37,702 bases of DNA, taken from contig JAVVEZ010000030.1 in the NCBI GenBank assembly GCA_032250895.1, positions 1 to 37,702 of the forward strand. The letters are read 5' to 3'. This document shows, piece by piece, positions 7,064 through 14,648 of the stretch. The position numbers were made by a program, and so were the translations under genes. Under the pieces are notes generated by a model that had not been told where the DNA came from, did not search any database, and worked only from the letters and a program-made list of their open reading frames with translations. This stretch comes from JAVVEZ01 sp032250895. GTDB lineage: Bacteria > Pseudomonadota > Gammaproteobacteria > Pseudomonadales > Pseudohongiellaceae. Each line of letters begins with the position of its first letter. Positions within the stretch are counted from its first letter, which is position 1.

Positions 7064-8155
7064 ATGCTGCATGATCGAATTCGTCGTGCACGCATCTTGC
7101 AGGGACTGTCACTCCAACAAGTAGCGGATCAACTCGGCGATATTACCAAACAAGCGCTTTCCAAATACGAAACCGCTAAAGATGTGCCGAACTCTAGCCG
7201 TTTACTGCAAATGGCCAAGGTCTTCGGAGTCAAGCCAGAATACTTCTTTCGCAGTGCCAGGATTGAGCTCGGCGACGTGGACTTCAGAAGGCATTCTACG
7301 TTTGGAAAACGCCAGCAAGATGCTGTGAAAGAACAAGTTCGCGAACACCTTGAGCGCTACATTGCCATCGAGGCTCTCTTTGACAGCATCGGTGTTGATG
7401 ATGACTTTTCCGCATTTTACCGGCGCTATCCAACCACCTGCCAGGAAGAAGCGGAACTGGCGGCTGAAACTCTCAGAAAAGCCTGGAATCTGGGCAATAA
7501 TCCCATCCGCAATGTAACTGAAACCCTTGAAGAAAAAGGGGTCAAGGTTATTTCAATCGACGCGCATGAGAAATTCGATGGCCTCTGTGCCAAGGTAAAC
7601 CAGGGTCAGGACTTCATTATCGTCACCAATGCCTCTCGCCCCGGCGAGCGACAGCGTTTTAATCTTGCCCACGAACTTGGACATATGGTCATGGCTATAC
7701 CTGGGTCATTGCAAGGGACCAAAGAAGAAGAGTCGCTATGCCATCGCTTTGCTGGAGCCTTCCTTTTCCCGAAAACCGAGGTGTTTATCAATTTTGGTGT
7801 TTCCAGGAGCAGTTTGCTGCTGGAGGAACTCATCCTTGCCAAGCGAGAGTGGGGGATTTCCGCACAGGCAATAATAAGACGCCTCCATGACCTGTCCGTT
7901 ATTTCACAAAGTTCTTACCAGAGCATCTTCAAGCAATGGTCCATTCGCGGATACAGAAAAGATGAACCGTGCAAACTTCCAAAGGAAGAGTCCTTCCGAA
8001 TGCGGCAATTGGCTTATCGCGCATTGGCTGAAGATCTGATTACCCCCTCCAGAGGGGCAGAACTGCTGGCCGTCGGTTTAGCGGAAATAGAAAGGATTCT
8101 TTCCAACGAACAAATTGACGGAGAACAGGATGTCTCAGCAGATCCTTGTCTCTGA
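7064..8155 (+). CDS. XRE-family regulator fused to ImmA/IrrE metallopeptidase
   Basis: Protein of 363 residues with two domains. Residues about 4-65 are a Cro/cI-type helix-turn-helix (LSLQQVADQLG, ITKQALSKYE, followed by LLQMAKVFGVKPEYFF). Residues about 150-270 are an ImmA/IrrE-type zinc protease domain (COG2856) with HELGH at 203-207 and a downstream acidic/CHRFAGAFLFP segment (221-236) where the third ligand is expected. Such proteins repress a promoter and cleave a regulator in mobile elements, or act as antitoxin-like partners in two-gene cassettes. Here the stop overlaps the next gene, which encodes a PIN domain. The DNA is visibly more AT-rich than its neighbours and splits otherwise ordinary housekeeping genes, so horizontal acquisition is likely. 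The actual target is unknown. Confidence 0.9.
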   Translation: MLHDRIRRARILQGLSLQQVADQLGDITKQALSKYETAKDVPNSSRLLQMAKVFGVKPEYFFRSARIELGDVDFRRHSTFGKRQQDAVKEQVREHLERYIAIEALFDSIGVDDDFSAFYRRYPTTCQEEAELAAETLRKAWNLGNNPIRNVTETLEEKGVKVISIDAHEKFDGLCAKVNQGQDFIIVTNASRPGERQRFNLAHELGHMVMAIPGSLQGTKEEESLCHRFAGAFLFPKTEVFINFGVSRSSLLLEELILAKREWGISAQAIIRRLHDLSVISQSSYQSIFKQWSIRGYRKDEPCKLPKEESFRMRQLAYRALAEDLITPSRGAELLAVGLAEIERILSNEQIDGEQDVSADPCL

Positions 8156-8624
8156 TACCAATGTCTGGATTGATCTGCATAGGGGCGGACTGCTGATAGA
8201 GGCTTTCAAGCTTCCCTTCAGTTTCATTACGACTGATTTCGTCAGAGCGGAGCTGAATCAGCCCGATGGCAAGGACCTCGAACAACTGGGTCTGCAGGTA
8301 GTTCCCTTGAATGACAAGGACATCAAAGCGCTGGACAAACTGACAATTTCACTCAGAAATTCATCACTTGCCGACGTATCTTGCTTTTACCTTGCCCAGC
8401 GAGAAGAGATAACGCTGCTGACGAACGACAAGGCAATCCGGAAGGCTGCCATGAATGCCACTATCTCTGTCCATGGGACCTTGTGGCTACTGGATCAGCT
8501 CTTTGAGGCCTTTCCCGAGACCGCAAATCAGATCTCCCGTGCGTTGGAGATGATGCTTTCACAAGGTGCCAGATTTCCAGAAGCTGAATGCAGAAAGCGA
8601 ATTCAACGATGGTCCATAAAGTGA
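8130..8624 (+). CDS. PIN-domain protein, putative toxin RNase
   Basis: Protein of 164 residues. The ATG at 8130 follows GGAG at good spacing and overlaps the XRE-ImmA stop by 26 bases; an in-frame TTG at 8115 is less likely. The acidic residues of the PIN fold are visible: D9 in SDTNVWIDL, E41 in FVRAEL, D82 in SLADVSCFYLA and D100 in LLTNDKAIRKAA. PIN proteins are Mg2+-dependent ribonucleases, often VapC-like toxins. The partner is not a small VapB-type antitoxin but a full XRE-ImmA/IrrE protein. Xre-COG2856/PIN-like pairings have been predicted in comparative genomics, but this pair has no function I can name. The last 40 residues extend past the minimal PIN core. Confidence 0.85.
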   Translation: MSQQILVSDTNVWIDLHRGGLLIEAFKLPFSFITTDFVRAELNQPDGKDLEQLGLQVVPLNDKDIKALDKLTISLRNSSLADVSCFYLAQREEITLLTNDKAIRKAAMNATISVHGTLWLLDQLFEAFPETANQISRALEMMLSQGARFPEAECRKRIQRWSIK

Positions 8625-8631
8625 TCCTTTT

Positions 8632-8700
8632 AGGAAAGCTCTCTACCGTCATCCCAACCTGCACCGGGATAACGGCAGCGGGCTTATTCAAAGCTTTCCT
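8632..8700. repeat. Inverted repeat enclosing a REP-like hairpin after the PIN gene
   Basis: AGGAAAGCT (8632-8640) and AGCTTTCCT (8692-8700) are perfect 9-bp inverted arms. Between them CCGTCATCCC (8646-8655) pairs with GGGATAACGG (8666-8675) with one mismatch, resembling the dispersed CGTCATTCCC-type repeats common in proteobacteria. The element lies between the convergent PIN and SCO1 genes and includes the SCO1 3' end. It may serve as a bidirectional terminator. Confidence 0.5.
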
Positions 8701-9334
8701 GGAAGTTTTCGCGTACCGCTGTGTAGTTTTGCAGCATTTTGGCGGGCTCGTGGGGATATTTGAAGAAGCCGTGGAAGTCTCCCATGGGATTGATCAGGAT
8801 GATCTCTCCGCTGTGGCTCACCTGATAGTCGTCATTTTCGGCCGGCAGATAACTGAAGGACACATTCAGGTGTGAGGCCAGGTTGAAGATGTCGATGTAT
8901 TCACCGGTGGCGCCAATATAGTCGGCGCCGAAATAACTCATATATTCCCCCAGCTTTTCCGGCGTATCGCGGCGCGGATCGACGCTGACCATCACCACCT
9001 GGGTATCGTCCTGGTAGGGCGTGTCAGCAAGCATCTGGTCAAACTGCCGGATGTTGGCCAGGGTCAGCGGGCAGATGTCGGGGCAATAGGTGTAGCCGAA
9101 AAATATCAGCGTCCACTGGTCGCGCAGCCTGTCCTTGGTGAAGGGCTGGTGATGCTGGTCGATCAGCGAGAAGTCATCGAAGCGTCTGGGCACGTCATAG
9201 ACAAACAGACCGTTCTCGCGCAGCTGCTCATTGCTCATGCCGACCGGCGCCAGGATGCGGTTGAAGGTCAGGCCGAGCACCACGGCGATAAAGGCAACGC
9301 AGACGATGACGGTCTTGGCAACCTTGCGGTTCAT
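8684..9334 (-). CDS. SCO1/SenC/PrrC-family copper chaperone
   Basis: Membrane-anchored thioredoxin-fold protein of 216 residues that delivers copper to the CuA site of cytochrome oxidase. There is one N-terminal membrane helix (about 7-24). The copper ligands are C84 and C88 in CPDIC and H174 in VSHSG, and the family segment VSVDPRRDTPEKL is present. The start follows AGGAG. It is the last gene of the leftward cox assembly series, 12 bases after ctaB. Confidence 0.93.
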   Translation of the reverse strand: MNRKVAKTVIVCVAFIAVVLGLTFNRILAPVGMSNEQLRENGLFVYDVPRRFDDFSLIDQHHQPFTKDRLRDQWTLIFFGYTYCPDICPLTLANIRQFDQMLADTPYQDDTQVVMVSVDPRRDTPEKLGEYMSYFGADYIGATGEYIDIFNLASHLNVSFSYLPAENDDYQVSHSGEIILINPMGDFHGFFKYPHEPAKMLQNYTAVRENFQESFE

Positions 9335-9346
9335 GATGAGACTCTC

Positions 9347-10231
9347 CTAAAGATAATGATCCACCAGCAGGGCAATGAACAGGGCAATCAGGTAGACAAT
9401 GGAATAACGAAAGGTGCGCAGCGCCGAGCTGCTGTCATTGCCCAGCAGCAGGACCAGGGCATGGTAAAGAAAGCCGGCCCCCAGCAGCAGCGCCGAGACC
9501 AGATACAGCGGGCCACTCATGCCGGTCAGAAAAGGCAGCACACTGACCAGCAGCATGATGATGGTGTACAGCAGGATATGCAGCTTGGTCAGGGCATCGC
9601 CATGGGTCAACGGCAGCATGGGAATATCGGTTTTGGCATAGTCCTTCTTGCGGTGCAGGGCCAGGGGCCAGAAGTGCGGGGGCGTCCAGGCGAAAATGAT
9701 CAGCACCAGCAAAATGCCGCCCGGATCGAGCGTGCCGGTGACCGCAGTCCAGCCCAGCAAGGGCGGCATGGCCCCGGACAGGCCGCCAATGACGATGTTC
9801 TGCGGCGTGGCACGCTTCAGATAACCGGTATAAACAATGGCATAGCCGACGAAAGAGGCCAGGGTCAGCCAGGCGCACAGGGGATTGACCAGAAACAGCA
9901 GGATGCCCATGCCCAGCAGGCAGATACCCAGGGCAAAGATCAGGGCCTGGCGCGGCGACACTTTGCCCTGGGGCAGCGGCCGTTTGACTGTGCGCTGCAT
10001 CAGGGCGTCCACCCGATAGTCGATCAGGTGGTTGATCACCGCACCGGCGGCAGCCACCAGCGCAATGCCGAGGTTGCCCCACAGCAGAATATCCAGTGGG
10101 ACGCCACCGGGGACAGCCAGAAACATGCCCACCAGCGCCGTCAGGATCATCATCATGACCACGCGGGGCTTGCACATGTCGTAGTAGGCGCGCCAGTTGG
10201 CCGTTCTGTCTTTGCTTGCTATTTCCATCAT
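9347..10231 (-). CDS. ctaB: Protoheme IX farnesyltransferase (heme O synthase)
   Basis: UbiA-superfamily prenyltransferase of about 294 residues that makes heme O from heme B, the first step towards heme A. The first aspartate-rich motif is NHLIDYRVD (N67, D71, D75) followed by TVKRPLP, and the second conserved block is YTGYLKRATPQNIVIGG. About nine hydrophobic helices are visible. The start is uncertain: an in-frame ATG at 10249 would overlap ctaA, but the pair of Met codons at 10231/10228 gives the usual short N-terminus and follows AGAAGA. It sits directly downstream of ctaA, the next enzyme in the pathway. Confidence 0.93.
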   Translation of the reverse strand: MMEIASKDRTANWRAYYDMCKPRVVMMMILTALVGMFLAVPGGVPLDILLWGNLGIALVAAAGAVINHLIDYRVDALMQRTVKRPLPQGKVSPRQALIFALGICLLGMGILLFLVNPLCAWLTLASFVGYAIVYTGYLKRATPQNIVIGGLSGAMPPLLGWTAVTGTLDPGGILLVLIIFAWTPPHFWPLALHRKKDYAKTDIPMLPLTHGDALTKLHILLYTIIMLLVSVLPFLTGMSGPLYLVSALLLGAGFLYHALVLLLGNDSSSALRTFRYSIVYLIALFIALLVDHYL

Positions 10232-10238
10232 TGATCTT

Positions 10239-11264
10239 CTAGAAGGCATTCGCCGTGGTTTTGCGGAGACGGTAATTCAGGGTCACCAGGCTGAGCAGGA
10301 GCAGCGCCGCGCCGGCATTGTGCGCAACGGCAACCCACAGGGGCAGCTTCCAGATGACATTGCTCAGGCCCAGGCAAAGCTGGATCACGAGCAGTACGGC
10401 AATGATATTCGCCTGCGTCTTCAGGTGCCTGCCGCCGGCATGCCGGTGCAGCAGGACCAGCAAAAACAGCAGATACAGGGCCACGACGAGGGCGCCGACG
10501 CGATGACCGAAATGAATCGCCACTCTGGCCTCGCCCTCCAGCTGCCCGCCCAGATAGTTGGGGCCTATCTCCTGGAAAATATTGAAACCGCTGGCCATAT
10601 CCATCGGCGGCAGCCAGCGATTGTGACAGGTGGGCAGGTCCGGGCAGGCCAGCGCAGCATAGTTGGAGCTGGTCCAGCCGCCCAATGCAATCTGGGCTGT
10701 CACCAGAATCAAGCCAAGCATGGCCAATGGTTTCAGTTTCAGCCAGCGCCGGATCGGGATATTCGGATAGGGCCAGGGTGTGTTGTTCAGCCGCAGCACC
10801 AGCAGCCAGAGCAGGCTCAATGTCGCGAAGCCTCCGAGCAGATGGGTGGTGACCACCTGTGGCCACAGCCTCAAGGTCACGGTCCACATGCCAAACAGAC
10901 CCTGGGCAATGACCAGGATCAGCAACAACACGGGAAGCTTGAAGGGCTGCTCACGGCGGTGACGGTTGCGCCAGGCCGAGATGTTGATCAGGACGATCAG
11001 CAGCCCGAGGCCGCCGGCGAAGTAACGGTGTATCACTTCCGGCCAGGCCTTGTCTGCTTCAAAGGGGGCATGCGGGTAAAGCTCCTCGGCCTGGCTGATC
11101 TGCGCGGCCGTTTCCGGCACGCCGGCAAAGCCATAGCATCCGGGCCAGTCCGGGCAGCCCAGGCCGGCGTCCTTGAGCCGCGTGTAGGCGCCCAGCACCA
11201 CCACGCAAACCGCGAAAAACGTAGCAAACAACACCAGGTAGTATGAAGGTTTTCTGCTTTTCAT
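10239..11264 (-). CDS. ctaA: Heme A synthase (COX15/CtaA family)
   Basis: Integral membrane protein of 341 residues with eight predicted helices; it oxidises the C8 methyl of heme O to give heme A. Candidate heme-ligand histidines sit at H79 (IHRYFAG), H141 (THLLGG), H251/H254 (IHFGHR) and H315 (AHNAGA). Paired extracytoplasmic cysteines occur in CPDWPGC (C37, C43) and CPDLPTC (C207, C213). It is followed by ctaB and preceded, after 82 bases, by the SCO-like gene. Confidence 0.93.
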   Translation of the reverse strand: MKSRKPSYYLVLFATFFAVCVVVLGAYTRLKDAGLGCPDWPGCYGFAGVPETAAQISQAEELYPHAPFEADKAWPEVIHRYFAGGLGLLIVLINISAWRNRHRREQPFKLPVLLLILVIAQGLFGMWTVTLRLWPQVVTTHLLGGFATLSLLWLLVLRLNNTPWPYPNIPIRRWLKLKPLAMLGLILVTAQIALGGWTSSNYAALACPDLPTCHNRWLPPMDMASGFNIFQEIGPNYLGGQLEGEARVAIHFGHRVGALVVALYLLFLLVLLHRHAGGRHLKTQANIIAVLLVIQLCLGLSNVIWKLPLWVAVAHNAGAALLLLSLVTLNYRLRKTTANAF

Positions 11265-11346
11265 CGGCTCATTGTTTCCGTATCTGACCGCGTGTCACCG
11301 CATCTGCCGGGTAATGCAGGGCTGGCCCCGTTCACCCCTCTATTAT

Positions 11347-11991
11347 TCACCCCAGACTGCTTTGGTCCAGCAAGCGGTCCAGATCACGGAGGATGTCCTC
11401 CGGGGTATTTTCCGGGGTGAAATATAGCATGACGTTGCCAACCGGATCGACCACGTAAATATAATGTTCTGTCACCGGATCAACATCTGCGGGAAGACTG
11501 CCTGCCAGGTTCTTCAGCAAGGTGTCGCGGTCGGCACTGGCCTGGCCAAGTTCCGGAAACTGCTCGGCAAACAGGGTCCGGGTGGCCTCGGTGAGGCTTC
11601 TCCGATCCTGCGTGACATTGACATGGTAGCGCGCCACCCGATCGACTTCACGGCCCAGGCGCCGGTGCAGCTGACGCAGAAAATAGAGGCGCTGCGCACA
11701 GGCACTGTCACAGTCCGGGCCACCCAGATACACCAGCAGCCAGGGCCGTGGCTGGTATTCCTTTGCTGACACGCCGGCGACGGCATCTTCAAAGGTCTGG
11801 AAAATCGGCTCGCCGGCGTCATCGTGCATGGCCAGTGCAGTGATGTCCAGTACCGGAACGATCAGTACTCCCTTGTTGCTGGTAACGGAAATGCCCTGCA
11901 TTTCCCGCAGGCCATAGAACCAGGTTGCCAGCGTGATGGGCAGCGCGGCGATCAGAAGCAAAAACGTAAGCTTTATCTTGCTGCTATCCAT
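11347..11991 (-). CDS. SCO-like thioredoxin-fold protein of the cox cluster
   Basis: Protein of 214 residues with one N-terminal membrane helix (about 7-26) and a periplasmic domain containing WLLVYLGGPDCDSACAQRLYFLRQLH, where CDSAC resembles the CxxxC of SCO copper chaperones. The SCO histidine is not clearly present (the C-terminal part reads EHYIYVVDPVGNVMLYF). It is probably a diverged relative found between SURF1 and CtaA in Pseudomonas-type cox clusters. The ATG at 11991 follows GGAG and overlaps the SURF1 stop; the open frame further upstream is overlap with SURF1. A redox or copper role is inferred from fold and context. Confidence 0.8.
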   Translation of the reverse strand: MDSSKIKLTFLLLIAALPITLATWFYGLREMQGISVTSNKGVLIVPVLDITALAMHDDAGEPIFQTFEDAVAGVSAKEYQPRPWLLVYLGGPDCDSACAQRLYFLRQLHRRLGREVDRVARYHVNVTQDRRSLTEATRTLFAEQFPELGQASADRDTLLKNLAGSLPADVDPVTEHYIYVVDPVGNVMLYFTPENTPEDILRDLDRLLDQSSLG

Positions 11992-12739
11992 GGTCTCCGG
12001 CTCCTCCGTCGCGGCTGCCACTCTGATCGCGCATACCACTGTAAATAAACATCAATACCAATGCCACGGCCATCGCGAACCACTGCACGGCATAGGCCCG
12101 GTGCTTTTCCGGAGACGTCGTAATCAGCGGCCAGTTTCTCACCAGCACCCCCGGCATGTTTTCATCGAGCCGCAGGGTATAAGGAAAAACGTCATGCGCG
12201 GCGATTTCCTGCGTCATCCGCTCCAGGTCCACGGCCTGCAATACCCTCGGCCAGCCCTTGAAGGCTGTCTCATCTCCCAGCATGAGCGGTTCTCCCGGCG
12301 GGACATAAATGCTCGCCGTCAATGTCATCCGGCCCGTAATGGCCGGAATCGGCGGCAACATTTCCCGGGTGGGACCCTGGGCGAGCCAGCCCCGATTGAT
12401 GAAGGCCGTTTCGCCGCTGTCGTCCAGAAAGGGTGAGATGAGGTCAAACCCGACCTGGCCAGCATGTGTCCTGTTATCCAGCAGGTAGCTGTGCTCATTG
12501 TCATAGCTGCCGGAGAGCCTCACGGGCAGATACTGCAGGTCGCCGTTTCCGGAGCCAAGCGCGGCGAGGCTGACCGGCGGTGCTGATTTTCTGCTGTCAT
12601 AGACAGCTTGCAGAGATAGCTTCTCCTGCTCACGCGCCAGCTGCCAGAAACCGAGCCAGATCAGGCAGGGCAGCAGCAGTGCCGTGAACAAGGTGATTTT
12701 CCAGTTTGGTCTGAAATTGGCCAGATACTGAGGTATCAT
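11984..12739 (-). CDS. SURF1-family cytochrome oxidase assembly protein
   Basis: Protein of 251 residues with the SURF1 topology: one helix near the N-terminus (about 14-33) and one near the C-terminus (about 217-236) flanking a periplasmic domain. Conserved stretches include LGFWQLAREQEK, YLPVRLSGSYD, YLLDNRTHAGQVGFDLISPF, INRGWL and the C-terminal HRAYAVQWFAMA. SURF1 proteins aid heme a insertion into subunit I. It overlaps the following SCO-like gene by 8 bases. Confidence 0.9.
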   Translation of the reverse strand: MIPQYLANFRPNWKITLFTALLLPCLIWLGFWQLAREQEKLSLQAVYDSRKSAPPVSLAALGSGNGDLQYLPVRLSGSYDNEHSYLLDNRTHAGQVGFDLISPFLDDSGETAFINRGWLAQGPTREMLPPIPAITGRMTLTASIYVPPGEPLMLGDETAFKGWPRVLQAVDLERMTQEIAAHDVFPYTLRLDENMPGVLVRNWPLITTSPEKHRAYAVQWFAMAVALVLMFIYSGMRDQSGSRDGGAGDHG

Positions 12740-12753
12740 TGCTTTTTCTCTGG

Positions 12754-12807
12754 TTCCCCGCCTGCACGGGGATGGCGGGCTTTCTGCTTCCCCGCCTATG
12801 CGGGAAC
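12754..12807. repeat. Two tandem REP-like hairpins
   Basis: CCCCG(12756-12760)...CGGGG(12767-12771) and CCCGC(12791-12795)...GCGGG(12800-12804) are two short stem-loops in a row, the second in the context TTCCCCGC..GCGGGAA. They fill the gap between the divergent SURF1 and DUF2909 genes and resemble the dispersed TTCCCGC-type repeats elsewhere in the window. Confidence 0.6.
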
Positions 12808-12829
12808 GACAAGGTGCGCGAGGTGTCCT

Positions 12830-13039
12830 GTGTTGAAAGTTACCATTGTACTGCTTCTGGTGGCCATCATCTTGAGCCTGGGCAGCGGAGCCTTGTTTTT
12901 TTTCAAAGACCAGGGCGAATCAAAGCGCACGCTCTACGCCCTGGGGCTGAGAGTGACGCTGGCGGTCCTGCTGATGGGCCTTGTGACCTATGGCGTGCTC
13001 TCAGGACAGTTGCCGCTGTCGGCGCCCTGGCATCATTGA
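12830..13039 (+). CDS. DUF2909-type twin-transmembrane protein
   Basis: Small protein of 69 residues with two hydrophobic segments (about 3-25 and 42-60) joined by a short polar loop containing FFKDQGESKRTLYALGLRVTLA, the pattern of the DUF2909 family. The GTG at 12830 follows AGGTG; TTG at 12833 is an alternative. It lies on the strand opposite to the cox genes, ending 7 bases from the coxC stop. Proteins of this family recur in cytochrome oxidase clusters, but their role is unknown. Confidence 0.8.
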   Translation: MLKVTIVLLLVAIILSLGSGALFFFKDQGESKRTLYALGLRVTLAVLLMGLVTYGVLSGQLPLSAPWHH

Positions 13040-13046
13040 AGACCGC

Positions 13047-13967
13047 TCAGAATATATAGACGAAGAGAAACAGGCATACCCACACGACATCGACAAAGTG
13101 CCAATACCAGGAAGCGGCCTCGAAACCAAAATGGTCTTCCGGCTTGAAGTGGCCCTTGATGGCGCGGCCGAGCATGACCGCCAGCATGAAGGCACCCAGG
13201 GTCACGTGAAAGCCGTGAAAGCCGGTCAGCAGGAAAAAGGTGGAGCCATAGATCCCCGAATCCAGGGTCAGGCCCAGTTCTTCATAGGCATGCATGTATT
13301 CCTCTGCCTGCAGCACCAGGAACACGACCCCCAGCAATACCGTAAGGGCCAGCCAGGTGATCAGCTGTTTGCGATTGTTGCTTTTCAGGCCCACGTGGGC
13401 GATGTGCACCGTGACGCTGGAACTCAGCAGCAAAATGGTATTCCACAAGGGCAAATAGCCCGCCGCCTCAGCCCAGCCGCCCCAGGCCATGGATTCTCTC
13501 GGGCCGGTAAACAAGGCATTGTCCGGATTCTGCACCACCGGCCAGACGGCCTGGAACTGATTCCACAGAAGCTCACCCGTCAGACCCTTGTCACCCTCGC
13601 CACCGAGCCAGGGCACGACGAAATTCCTGACATAGAACAAGGCACCAAAGAAGGCGGAAAAGAACATCACTTCGGAAAAGATGAACCAGTACATGCCCAA
13701 CACATAAGAGCGTTTCAACTGCGCGCTGGGCAGACCCTGATGATTTTCGCGGATACTGGTGGCAAACCAGTTGTAGAGTACGCAGGACAGCGTGAAAAAC
13801 CCGGCAAAGGCCAGCCAGCTCGATGCCGTGGCATCGGCCCCGGCCTTGATGTCATTGAGCACGTTGCCCAGGCCGAACACCATCAGGAACAGACCTGCCG
13901 AAGCCCAGATCGGAAACTTCGATTGCTCGGGGACATAGTAATGTTCGTAGGGTTTTTCAATGGCCAT
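13047..13967 (-). CDS. coxC: Cytochrome c oxidase subunit III
   Basis: Membrane protein of 306 residues with about seven helices; structural subunit of the aa3-type oxidase. Subunit III patterns include FIFSEVMFFSAFFGALFYVR, TILLLSSSVTVHIAHVGL, LQAEEYMHAYE, STFFLLTGFHGFHVTLGAFML and the C-terminal SWYWHFVDVVWVCLFLFVYI. It contains a long periplasmic loop (about 120-165) as in Pseudomonas homologues. It follows ctaG in the operon. Confidence 0.95.
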   Translation of the reverse strand: MAIEKPYEHYYVPEQSKFPIWASAGLFLMVFGLGNVLNDIKAGADATASSWLAFAGFFTLSCVLYNWFATSIRENHQGLPSAQLKRSYVLGMYWFIFSEVMFFSAFFGALFYVRNFVVPWLGGEGDKGLTGELLWNQFQAVWPVVQNPDNALFTGPRESMAWGGWAEAAGYLPLWNTILLLSSSVTVHIAHVGLKSNNRKQLITWLALTVLLGVVFLVLQAEEYMHAYEELGLTLDSGIYGSTFFLLTGFHGFHVTLGAFMLAVMLGRAIKGHFKPEDHFGFEAASWYWHFVDVVWVCLFLFVYIF

Positions 13968-13995
13968 TGCAGCTATCCATCCGTTCCGGTAATGA

Positions 13996-14634
13996 TCAAT
14001 TGGCGCTCAAGGCTCCGACTCCCAATGAGCCGTCAGCCCGCTTAAAATTCGCAGTAATGTCAAACAGTGAATACGACAGTGTCAGTTTCGTTATCTCTTC
14101 AGGAATATCCTGATCGATGAAGAAGGTCAGGGGCATGTCCACTTCCACGCCGGCGCCGAGTCTCTGCTGCGTGAAACAAAAGCATTCGGTCTTGTGCAGG
14201 TAATCCGCCGCCTGGAACGGGGATACACTGGGCACGGCCTGCGCCACCATGTCCCCGGCACTGGGGTTGCGGGCATAAAAACTGACTTCCGTCAGCTGCC
14301 CCGGATGCACCCGCACCTCCTTCACATTGGGTTTGAACACCCAGGACATGCCGGCATTGTTCTGGGCCATGAACTGTACCGTGACCAGACGTTCGGTGTT
14401 CACCCGGCTGTCGACGGCACTGTATTCATAGCGCCCTCCGGTCTTGCCATTGAGCCCGGTGATATCACAGAGAACGTCGTACAGGGGCACCAGTGCAAAG
14501 CCGAAGCCAAACATGGCCAGCGCCGTTGCCAGCAGCTTCAACACGACCCGGCTGTTTTTCCGGCGGGCACGATGAGACCCGCCTGCCGTGCTCGCGGATG
14601 GTGCTTCGGGCTCTGTGATCTGAGGTTCCGCCAT
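13996..14634 (-). CDS. ctaG: Cytochrome c oxidase assembly protein CtaG (COX11)
   Basis: Copper chaperone that loads CuB of subunit I. Starting at 14634 it has 212 residues with one membrane helix (about 30-52) ending LVPLYDVLCDITG and a periplasmic immunoglobulin-like domain with the copper-binding C151-F-C153 motif in TECFCFTQQ. A longer open frame upstream to 14769 overlaps the coxA end and is not similar to the family. It begins 14 bases after coxA, between the structural genes coxA and coxC, the normal position in gammaproteobacteria. Confidence 0.93.
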   Translation of the reverse strand: MAEPQITEPEAPSASTAGGSHRARRKNSRVVLKLLATALAMFGFGFALVPLYDVLCDITGLNGKTGGRYEYSAVDSRVNTERLVTVQFMAQNNAGMSWVFKPNVKEVRVHPGQLTEVSFYARNPSAGDMVAQAVPSVSPFQAADYLHKTECFCFTQQRLGAGVEVDMPLTFFIDQDIPEEITKLTLSYSLFDITANFKRADGSLGVGALSAN

Positions 14635-14648
14635 CAGTTTCAGCCTGT

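Noticed and set aside
12754..12807. Two hairpins as a minimal CRISPR array
   Set aside because: Repeats are short and imperfect, no regular spacers exist and no cas genes are in the window.
13388..13400. CCCACGTGGG palindrome in coxC as a parS site
   Set aside because: It shares only the CACGTG core; the flanking bases do not match TTYCACGTGRAA, and it encodes conserved protein.
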